This document shows positions 1 to 5,135 of a DNA stretch of 5,135 nt, one piece after another (the stretch's first letter is position 1; the number at the start of each line of letters is the position of its first letter). Made by a program: the position numbers and the translations under genes. The stretch lies in NCBI GenBank assembly GCA_029268325.1, contig JAJUGC010000200.1:1-5135 (forward strand). Reading direction: 5' to 3'. A model generated the notes under the pieces. The model was not told the DNA's origin. It was given only the letters and a program-made list of their open reading frames with translations, and searched no databases. The DNA is from Gammaproteobacteria bacterium (GTDB lineage Bacteria; Pseudomonadota; Gammaproteobacteria; Pseudomonadales; Oleiphilaceae).

Positions 1-12
1 GATGTCCCGAAA

Positions 13-1506
13 TTAGGCCTGGGGCCTCATGTGCGGGAACAGAATCACATCCCGGATTGAGGGCGAGTCGGTAAACAGCATCACCAAGCGGTCAATGCCG
101 ATGCCCTCCCCGGCCGTGGGCGGCATGCCGTGCTCCAGGGCAATGATATAGTCTTCGTCATAGTGCATCGCCTCGTCGTCACCGGCCTCTTTCTCCGCCA
201 CCTGTTTGCGGAAACGCTCCGCCTGGTCTTCCGGGTCGTTCAACTCGGAGAAGCCGTTGGCGATCTCACGCCCGCCCACGAAGAACTCGAAGCGGTCAGT
301 GACGAAGGGATCATTGTCGTTGAGCCGCGCCAGGGGCGACACCTCAGTGGGATAGGCGGTGATAAAGGTGGGCTGCCGCAGGCGGTGTTCCACCGTCTTC
401 TCGAAGATCTCGATCTGGACCTTGCCCAGGCCCCAGGAATCCTTCAGGGGAATATTCAGGCTTTCGGCCACCTTGCGGGCCCCTTCCAGATTATTCAACT
501 GATCGGCAGTAATGTCCGGGTTGAAGTGCAAAATGGAATCAAACACTGTCATCCGGGCAAAGGGCTTGCCGAAATCATAGGTCTCGCCCTGATACTGGAC
601 TTCCATGGTTCCCAGAATATCCTGGGCCAGGGTACGCAACATGTCTTCGGTCAGATCCATCAGATCTTCATAGTTGGCGTAAGCCTGGTAAAACTCCAGC
701 ATGGTGAACTCAGGGTTGTGCCGGGTCGACAGCCCTTCATTGCGGAAGTTGCGGTTGATTTCGAAGACCCGCTCAAAGCCGCCCACCACCAGACGCTTGA
801 GATACAGCTCTGGAGCGATCCGCAGGTACATTTCGATATCCAGGGAGTTGTGGTAGGTCACGAAAGGACGTGCCGTGGCGCCACCGGGAATCACCTGCAG
901 CATGGGGGTTTCGGCTTCGATAAAGTCCCGCTCGCTGAGGTAGCGGCGGATACCTTCTACCAGCTTGGCCCGAATACGGAAGGTTCTGCGGGTTTCTTCG
1001 TTGACGATCAAATCCACATAGCGCCGGCGATACTTCATCTCGGTGTCAGACAAGCCCTTGAACTTGTCCGGCAACGGACGCAGGGCCTTGGTCAGTAGGC
1101 GGGGAGACTCCATATCCACATAGAGGTCACCCTTGCCGGATTTGTGCAGCACGCCTTCCGCGCCGACGATATCGCCCAGGTCCCAGCCTTTGACAGACTC
1201 CAGTTGTTCCGGTGCCAGCGCCTTGCGGTTCACGTACAGCTGGATCCGGCCGGTCATGTCCTGGATCACAATGAATGCCCCCCGGTTCAGCATAACCCGG
1301 CCGGCAACGCTAACCCGCACACCCAATTCTTCCAGCTCTTCCTTGCTCTTGTCGCCGTAACGGGCCTGCAGGTCGGCACAGTAGTTCTCGCGACGGAAGT
1401 CGTTCGGGAAGGCATTGCCCTGCTCGCGCAACTTCTTGAGTTTACTACGCCGTTCCGCGATCAGTTTATTCTCGTCTTGGGGCTGAAGGTCTTGGTTGTC
1501 TGACAC
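13..1506 (-). CDS. lysS: Lysyl-tRNA synthetase, class II (LysS)
   Basis: This cytoplasmic class IIb aminoacyl-tRNA synthetase charges tRNA-Lys with lysine using ATP. With the GTG start at 1506 it has 497 residues, close to the roughly 500 usual for bacterial LysS. The N-terminal part contains the LREQGNAFPNDFRR segment, then an anticodon-binding OB fold at about residues 65-135 (AGRVMLNRGAF, TGRIQLYVNR). The catalytic domain shows the motif 1 region (ETPMLQVIPGGATARPF, about 199-215), motif 2 (FERVFEINRNFRNEG, about 244-258) and motif 3 (GEGIGIDRLVMLF, about 466-478, with the conserved Arg). The C-terminus ILFPHMRPQA matches Pseudomonas LysS as I recall it. The frame stays open upstream to a TTG at 1545, but that codon has no Shine-Dalgarno, whereas GTG 1506 has GAGGA six bases upstream, and the extra 13 residues do not resemble LysS. 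It lies 45 nt after prfB, as in E. coli, and is probably cotranscribed with it. Only 12 nt remain downstream, so its terminator is outside the window. Confidence 0.97.
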   Translation of the reverse strand: MSDNQDLQPQDENKLIAERRSKLKKLREQGNAFPNDFRRENYCADLQARYGDKSKEELEELGVRVSVAGRVMLNRGAFIVIQDMTGRIQLYVNRKALAPEQLESVKGWDLGDIVGAEGVLHKSGKGDLYVDMESPRLLTKALRPLPDKFKGLSDTEMKYRRRYVDLIVNEETRRTFRIRAKLVEGIRRYLSERDFIEAETPMLQVIPGGATARPFVTYHNSLDIEMYLRIAPELYLKRLVVGGFERVFEINRNFRNEGLSTRHNPEFTMLEFYQAYANYEDLMDLTEDMLRTLAQDILGTMEVQYQGETYDFGKPFARMTVFDSILHFNPDITADQLNNLEGARKVAESLNIPLKDSWGLGKVQIEIFEKTVEHRLRQPTFITAYPTEVSPLARLNDNDPFVTDRFEFFVGGREIANGFSELNDPEDQAERFRKQVAEKEAGDDEAMHYDEDYIIALEHGMPPTAGEGIGIDRLVMLFTDSPSIRDVILFPHMRPQA

Positions 1507-1512
1507 CTTTAT

Positions 1513-1517
1513 TCCTC
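1513..1517 (-). promoter_or_regulatory. Shine-Dalgarno of lysS (decides the start)
   Basis: On the minus strand GAGGA is followed by six bases and then GTG at 1506-1504. This is near-ideal spacing and is the main reason for choosing GTG over the TTG at 1545. The site lies inside the prfB-lysS spacer, which fits separate initiation on a shared transcript. Confidence 0.8.
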
Positions 1518-1551
1518 GTTGAGCTAGTGAAACGTCTTCCGGCAAGGCTGC

Positions 1552-2650
1552 TTAGAGCCCCTGCTTCAGGCTCGCTTCAATGAATTCGTCAATATCGCCG
1601 TCCAGCACGGCACCGCAGTTAGAAGTTTCCACACCGGTTCGTAGGTCTTTGATCCGGGATTGGTCCAGCACATAGGAGCGGATCTGGTGCCCCCAGCCGA
1701 TATCGGACTTGGAGTCTTCCACGGCCTGCGCCGCGGAACTGCGCTTTTGCAGCTCCAACTCATACAGCTTCGCACGAAGCTGCTTCATGGCCGCGTCCTT
1801 GTTCTTGTGCTGGGAACGATCGCTCTGACACTGAACCACCAGGCCCGTTGGCATGTGGGTAATCCGCACCGCCGACTCGGTCCGGTTCACGTGCTGGCCG
1901 CCCGCACCGGAGGCCCGATACACGTCGATCCGCAAATCGGCGGGGTTGATATCAATATCAATGTTGTCGTCCACTTCCGGGGAGACAAACACGGAGGTAA
2001 AAGAGGTATGGCGCCGGTTGCCGGAGTCGAAGGGCGACTTGCGTACCAGCCGATGAATGCCGGTCTCGGTACGCAGCCAGCCATAGGCATACTCGCCTTG
2101 GATGTGAATGGTGGCGCTCTTGATCCCCGCCACATCCCCTTCGGAGACTTCCATCAGCTCGCACTTGAAGCCGCGCCGCTCGCCCCAGCGCAGATACATC
2201 CGCAGCAAAATGTTGGCCCAGTCCTGGGCTTCGGTGCCGCCAGAGCCTGCCTGGATATCCAGATAGGCATTGTTGGCATCCATTTCACCGGAAAACATGC
2301 GGCGGAATTCGAGCTCTTCCAACTCCCGGTTCAGGCGGTCAAGCTCTTCACGGACTGCCTCGACGGTATCCGCATCCTGCTCTTCAACGGCCATGTCCAG
2401 CAGCTCGCGGGCATCGGCCAAGCCCTTGTCCAGGGTCTCGATGGTGTTCACCACCCCGGCCAGGGACACCCGCTCACGCCCCAGCTCCTGTGCCCGTTCC
2501 GGGTTGTCCCAGACCTTTGGGTCTTCCAGCTCCCGTTCTACTTCAACCAGGCGCTCTTTCCGGGTATCGAAGTCAAAGATACCCCCTAAGGACATCGGTC
2601 CGAGCCTGCATATCCTTGATGGCCTGAACGATTGGATTCACTTCGAGCAT
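1552..2650 (-). CDS. prfB: Peptide chain release factor 2 (RF2), made by programmed +1 frameshift
   Basis: RF2 recognises UGA and UAA stop codons in the ribosomal A site and triggers peptide release. The coding sequence is a join. Codons 1-25 run from ATG 2650 to 2576 (MLEVNP to DVLRGYL) and are followed by an in-frame TGA at 2575-2573. Skipping base 2575 continues in the +1 frame from GAC (2574) to TAA at 1552. The product is 25 + 340 = 365 residues, the same length as E. coli RF2. Visible landmarks in that numbering are an N-terminal helical domain rich in Glu and Arg, the region EFRRMFSGE, YLDIQAGSGGTEAQDW, the stop-codon-reading tripeptide SPF at 205-207, and the catalytic GGQ at 250-252 within SGAGGQHVNR. 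Residue 246 is Ala. The Shine-Dalgarno for ATG 2650 is weak (GGGG about 10 nt upstream). It follows recJ by 202 nt and precedes lysS by 45 nt. The ATG at 2595 lies in the second frame just before the slip site and is not the real start. Synthesis is expected to be autoregulated by RF2 level. Confidence 0.97.
2573..2587 (-). promoter_or_regulatory. prfB programmed +1 frameshift site
   Basis: The minus strand reads AGG GGG TAT CTT TGA C, with codons 22-26 of the zero frame ending at TGA 2575-2573. All the known elements of the RF2 recoding signal are present: an internal Shine-Dalgarno-like AGGGGG (2587-2582) just upstream, the slippery CTT Leu codon (2578-2576) that can re-pair on TTT, and an in-frame UGA followed by C, a poor termination context. 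As I recall, the core is the same as in E. coli prfB, and the UGA is codon 26 in both. After the slip the protein continues as Asp-Phe-Asp. By established knowledge of this family, low RF2 stalls the ribosome at UGA and favours the shift, closing a negative feedback loop. Confidence 0.97.
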
Positions 2651-2704
2651 GAGACGAGTACCCCGATAAAAATCTTGGTGAATGGCTTTTAAAAATGGGG
2701 CTGT

Positions 2705-2733
2705 ATTTTACCTGAACGTGGCTTTGGAATACA
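2705..2733 (-). promoter_or_regulatory. Possible weak sigma70 promoter for prfB-lysS
   Basis: TAAAAT at 2710-2705 on the minus strand is a fair -10 box, 54 nt upstream of the prfB ATG. The hexamer 17 nt further upstream (TGTATT, 2733-2728) is a poor -35. The stretch from here to the prfB start is AT-rich compared with the genes. Read-through from recJ is an alternative source of prfB transcript. The call rests on a single hexamer, so confidence is low. Confidence 0.25.
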
Positions 2734-2741
2734 TGCCCCGC

Positions 2742-2766
2742 ACGCAGCGCTTCACAAGCGCTGCGT
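2742..2766. repeat. Perfect 11-bp inverted repeat in the recJ-prfB gap
   Basis: The arms ACGCAGCGCTT (2742-2752) and AAGCGCTGCGT (2756-2766) are exact reverse complements around a 3-nt loop, giving a very stable hairpin. In the direction of the genes (minus) no T-run follows the stem; the next bases are GC-rich, so it is not a classical terminator for recJ. On the plus strand the stem is followed by TATTT, a weak T-rich tail that could stop antisense transcription. It could also be a protein-binding palindrome, a transcript-stabilising hairpin or a copy of a dispersed repeat. The structure is directly visible; its role is unknown. Confidence 0.75.
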
Positions 2767-2840
2767 TATTTCCATGGGATGGAGCATCCAGCGACCAGAT
2801 AGACTTACAAGGAATAGCCTGCCCACCTTCCCGCTATACA

Positions 2841-2865
2841 GGAAGCCAAAGGCTAACAGGCTTCC
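2841..2865 (-). other. Hairpin spanning the recJ stop codon
   Basis: GGAAGCC (2841-2847) and GGCTTCC (2859-2865) form a perfect 7-bp stem with an 11-nt loop that contains the recJ TAG. No T-run follows on the minus strand, so it is at best a weak terminator or a 3'-end stabilising structure. A competing small hairpin (AGCC AAA GGCT) sits inside it. A stem this short could also occur by chance. Confidence 0.3.
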
Positions 2866-4583
2866 AGGTAGTCCACCAGCAACTGCAGGCTTTGCTTGCC
2901 CCGGTAGAGGTTGATATCCAGCTTGTAGGCCAGGCGCACCCGGCGGGTTTCACGAGGCCATTGGCGGGTATCCACATTAAAGGCAATACCGTCGAGATAC
3001 TGGCCGGAACCCGGCTCCCGCAGCACCATCTTCAGGTGGCGGCCGCCTACTATGCGCTGCTCGATCAAGTCAAACTCCCCATCAAACAACGGCTCCGGAA
3101 AGTGCTGCCCCCAAGGCGCCGCGTCCCGGATCAGTTGTGCCGTTTCCAGGCTGAACTCCTCTGCCCGCAGCGGCCCGTCGGTGACGATGCTGGCATTCAA
3201 GTCCTCTTCATTAAGCAGTGTCTTGACCGTCTCATCAAAGGCGCGGGCAAACTCGTCGAACCTCTCCCGTGCCAAGGTCATGCCGGCCGCCATGGCGTGA
3301 CCGCCAAACTTCACCAGCAATCCCGGATAGCGCTTGGACACCACGTCCAAGGCATCCCGCATGTGAAGGCCGGGAATCGAGCGGGCCGAGCCCTTGATGA
3401 GTTCCTCATCACTGGGCGCAAAGGTAATTACCGGCCGATGCAGCCGTTCTTTGATCCGGGACGCCAGAATGCCAATCACGCCCTGATGCCAGTTCTCGTC
3501 AAATAGACAAATTCCCCACGGCAGGTCGCCACCTTCCCGCAGGTGCAAGGAGTTCAGGGCCAGCATTGCCTGCTCCTGCATTTCCGACTCGATCAGCTTG
3601 CGGGACTGGTTGAACTCATCCAGCTGCAAGGCTAGGTCACGGGCCATGTGAGGGCTGTCGGTGAGCAGGCACTCAATGCCGATGGACATATCTTCCAATC
3701 GCCCGGCGGCATTCAGCCGGGGCGCGATGGCAAAGCCCAAATCCGCAGCCACCAGGCTCTGGCGGCGGCGGTTGGACACATCGATCAAGGCCTGGATGCC
3801 CGGACGGGTACGCCCGGCCCGGATGCGCATCAGCCCTTGCTGTACCAGAATCCGGTTATTGTGATCCAGCGGCACCACATCGGCGACGGTGCCCAAGGCC
3901 ACGATATCCAACAGATCCGCCAGGTTGGGCTCGGGAATCCGGCGGGTGGCGAACCAGTTACGGGTGCGCAGCTCCCGCCGTACTGCAGTCAGCACATAGA
4001 AAATGACCCCAACACCTGCCAGGTTCTTGCTGGGGAAAACACAGCCGGGAGCATTGGGATTAACGATAGCATCAGCCTGGGGCAGTTCCGCACCGGGCAA
4101 GTGATGGTCGGTAACAATAACCCGCATCCCGGCCTGGCGGGCAGCCGCCACGCCTTCCACGCTGGAGATGCCGTTGTCGACCGTCACCAGGACATCCGGC
4201 GACATGCCTTTGGCCACTTCGACAATCTCCGGCGACAGGCCATAGCCGTAGTCGAACCGGTTGGGCACCAGAAAGTCCACATGCCGCGCCCCCATCGCCC
4301 GCAATCCGAGAATGCCAACCGCGGTACTGGTGGCCCCATCCGCATCAAAGTCGCCCACGATGAGAATACGCTGACCTTCCATCACCGCATCGGCCAGATA
4401 ACGGGCGGCCAGATCCACCTGCTGGAGCTGGTCCACGGACTGGAGTCGCTTCAGGGAGTGGTCGATCAGTTCTTCGCGGGTAATCCCGCGAGCACGAAAA
4501 ATTCGACGCAGCAAATCCGGCAGATCGGCAGAGTTCAAGGAATCTGTCTGTGGCAGGGGGCGTCGAACGATAGCCTTTTTCAT
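2853..4583 (-). CDS. recJ: Single-stranded-DNA-specific 5'-3' exonuclease RecJ
   Basis: RecJ degrades single-stranded DNA 5' to 3' in RecF-pathway recombination, mismatch repair and stalled-fork processing in the cytoplasm. The protein has 576 residues, against 577 in E. coli, so it appears complete. The DHH phosphoesterase core shows motif I GDFDADGATSTA (77-88, Asp78, Asp80, Asp82), motif II TVDNG (134-138, Asp136), motif III VTDHH (157-161) and motif IV ALGTVADVVPL (229-239, Asp235), the Mn/Mg-binding set. NAAGR (291-295) follows, then the DHHA1 domain with ASRIKERLHRP (374-384), GSARS (398-402) and GGHAMAAG (427-434). The C-terminal OB-fold region includes DGIAFNVDT and LAYKLDIN, ending with DYLEAC. 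All metal-binding residues I can place are intact. The ATG at 4583 gives a normal-length N-terminus (MKKAIVRRP) but has no strong Shine-Dalgarno; GGAG lies about 17 nt upstream. It follows the thrC terminator closely and precedes prfB by 202 nt, the same recJ-prfB-lysS order as in E. coli. Confidence 0.97.
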   Translation of the reverse strand: MKKAIVRRPLPQTDSLNSADLPDLLRRIFRARGITREELIDHSLKRLQSVDQLQQVDLAARYLADAVMEGQRILIVGDFDADGATSTAVGILGLRAMGARHVDFLVPNRFDYGYGLSPEIVEVAKGMSPDVLVTVDNGISSVEGVAAARQAGMRVIVTDHHLPGAELPQADAIVNPNAPGCVFPSKNLAGVGVIFYVLTAVRRELRTRNWFATRRIPEPNLADLLDIVALGTVADVVPLDHNNRILVQQGLMRIRAGRTRPGIQALIDVSNRRRQSLVAADLGFAIAPRLNAAGRLEDMSIGIECLLTDSPHMARDLALQLDEFNQSRKLIESEMQEQAMLALNSLHLREGGDLPWGICLFDENWHQGVIGILASRIKERLHRPVITFAPSDEELIKGSARSIPGLHMRDALDVVSKRYPGLLVKFGGHAMAAGMTLARERFDEFARAFDETVKTLLNEEDLNASIVTDGPLRAEEFSLETAQLIRDAAPWGQHFPEPLFDGEFDLIEQRIVGGRHLKMVLREPGSGQYLDGIAFNVDTRQWPRETRRVRLAYKLDINLYRGKQSLQLLVDYLEAC

Positions 4584-4615
4584 ACAGCGCTCAGCCAGGC
4601 TCCGTCAGCTTGCAG

Positions 4616-4648
4616 AAAAACAGGAGCCCGGAGAGAGTCTCTCCGGGC
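4616..4648 (-). terminator. Rho-independent terminator of thrC
   Basis: On the minus strand GCCCGGAGAGA (from 4648) pairs perfectly with TCTCTCCGGGC (to 4626), an inverted repeat of 11 bp per arm around a single central base, so realistically about a 9-10 bp stem with a small loop. It is followed by TCCTG and then TTTTT at 4620-4616. It begins 31 nt after the thrC TAA. The GC-rich stem and T-run are the classical pattern, though the T-run starts five bases after the stem. It lies just ahead of recJ and should largely separate recJ from thrC transcription. Confidence 0.85.
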
Positions 4649-4679
4649 AGAAGAACATTCACCGGGTCGGAACGGTCGC

Positions 4680-5135
4680 TTAGCGACCCTGGATGCCCCG
4701 GCTACGAACAGCGGCGTGGATCGCCCCCAAATCATTGGGCACCACCTGGTAGGCTTCCTGGCGCTCAAACAGATCCGCCAGATGGGGCGGCAGCTCGGGC
4801 TGGATACCAATACTGGCCTTCTCCACCGCCTCCGGAAACTTCACCGGGTGCGCGGTGGCCAGGGTGACCATGGGGATGCTGGCATCACGACGGCATTCAC
4901 GGGCCGCCTTGACGCCAATGGCAGTGTGGGGATCCAGGACTTCTTCTGTTTCCTCGAACACCTGGCGGATCGTGGCGCAGGTCAGCTCGTCATCCACGGC
5001 ATAGCTGTCGAACAGCTTGCGGGCCTCGGCCAAGCGCTGGGGCTCGATGCTCACCGGCCCCTGGTTGAAGCGTGCCATGAGATCACTGATAGCCGCACCG
5101 TCACGACCGTGCAGATCGAACAGCAGGCGCTCGAA
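4680..5135 (-). CDS. thrC: Threonine synthase (ThrC), C-terminal part, truncated by the window edge
   Basis: Threonine synthase is a PLP enzyme that converts O-phospho-L-homoserine to L-threonine and phosphate, the last step of threonine biosynthesis. The window holds the last 151 codons plus TAA; the frame is open through the right edge. That is about a third of the 460-470 residues usual for Pseudomonas-type ThrC, so the PLP lysine and phosphate-binding motifs lie outside. The fragment opens with FERLLFDLHGRDGAA and contains EARKLFDS, LDPHTAIGVKAARECR (about 67-82 of the fragment) and TLATAHPVKFPEAVEKA (about 91-107), then HLADLFERQEAY and a short variable tail ending GIQGR. These segments match Pseudomonas ThrC as I recall it. 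A methionine at 5078 is internal, since the conserved sequence continues upstream of it. In related genomes hom (homoserine dehydrogenase) usually precedes thrC, but that is not visible here. A strong terminator follows directly. Confidence 0.93.
   Translation of the reverse strand, partial: FERLLFDLHGRDGAAISDLMARFNQGPVSIEPQRLAEARKLFDSYAVDDELTCATIRQVFEETEEVLDPHTAIGVKAARECRRDASIPMVTLATAHPVKFPEAVEKASIGIQPELPPHLADLFERQEAYQVVPNDLGAIHAAVRSRGIQGR

Noticed and set aside
130..1098. Long plus-strand open frame (322 codons) opposite lysS.
   Set aside because: It is antisense to well-conserved LysS coding sequence, matches no family I recognise, and reflects the absence of stop codons opposite a GC-rich gene.
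1660..2589. Long plus-strand open frame (309 codons) opposite prfB.
   Set aside because: It is fully antisense to RF2, has no recognisable domain or ribosome binding site, and is a shadow of the real gene.
2595..2650. The prfB TGA at codon 26 taken as a disabling mutation (pseudogene).
   Set aside because: The surrounding AGGGGG, CTT and TGAC elements are exactly the known RF2 recoding signal, and both reading frames are otherwise intact.
2651..2852. Riboswitch, small RNA or tRNA gene in the only large intergenic gap.
   Set aside because: No cloverleaf or recognisable riboswitch core is visible. Only the two hairpins and a weak promoter candidate could be supported.
2682..3506. Plus-strand open frame (274 codons) starting in the recJ-prfB gap and running into recJ.
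   Set aside because: Most of it is antisense to the conserved RecJ C-terminal half. The part in the gap has no Shine-Dalgarno or promoter that I can see, and the protein looks like no known family.
4580..4810. Minus-strand frame of 76 codons ending in a TGA that overlaps the recJ ATG (ATGA), suggesting translational coupling.
   Set aside because: It starts at a TTG inside thrC, is out of frame with it, and passes straight through the thrC terminator stem. Its sequence looks like an Arg/Ser/Pro-rich out-of-frame shadow; the ATGA overlap is likely chance.
1..5135. Mobile element, CRISPR array, defence system or other accessory insertion.
   Set aside because: All four genes are conserved core genes in a familiar order, with no direct repeats, transposase fragments or shift in base composition evident by eye.

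Overview
The window holds four genes, all on the minus strand: threonine synthase (thrC, C-terminal part only, entering from the right edge), the single-strand exonuclease recJ, peptide chain release factor 2 (prfB) and lysyl-tRNA synthetase (lysS). Read in the direction of transcription the order is thrC > recJ > prfB > lysS. Nothing on the plus strand looks like a real gene.

Organism: a gammaproteobacterium, most likely a Pseudomonadales or Marinobacter-like marine lineage. From memory, the proteins look closer to the Pseudomonas versions than to those of E. coli. The LysS C-terminus (ILFPHMRPQA), its shortened OB-fold turn (VMLNRGAF) and the ThrC tail all resemble Pseudomonas. The recJ-prfB-lysS order is shared with E. 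coli, and thrC, recJ, prfB and lysS also lie near one another in Pseudomonas. The genus is an inference; no search was run.

Layout: thrC ends at 4680 and is followed by a strong rho-independent terminator (4616-4648). recJ starts only 32 nt beyond the T-run and ends at 2853. The only sizeable gap, 2651-2852 (202 nt), carries an imperfect hairpin over the recJ stop, a perfect 11-bp inverted repeat (2742-2766) and a possible weak promoter for prfB. prfB must be read as two segments joined by a programmed +1 frameshift at an internal UGA (codon 26). The true start is 2650, not the apparent ATG at 2595 in the second frame. A 45-nt spacer with a good Shine-Dalgarno leads into lysS, whose likely start is GTG at 1506. 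lysS ends at 13.

How they work together: prfB and lysS form a translation pair (termination at UGA/UAA and Lys-tRNA charging) that is probably cotranscribed. prfB controls itself through frameshifting: when RF2 is scarce the ribosome shifts and makes more RF2. recJ (recombination and mismatch repair) is a conserved neighbour with an unrelated function. thrC (threonine biosynthesis) is insulated by its terminator.

This is an ordinary conserved core-genome region. I looked for and did not find mobile elements, CRISPR, tRNA or rRNA genes, toxin-antitoxin pairs or an undescribed system. The points worth a second look are the prfB recoding site, the intergenic inverted repeat and the question of where recJ transcription starts.
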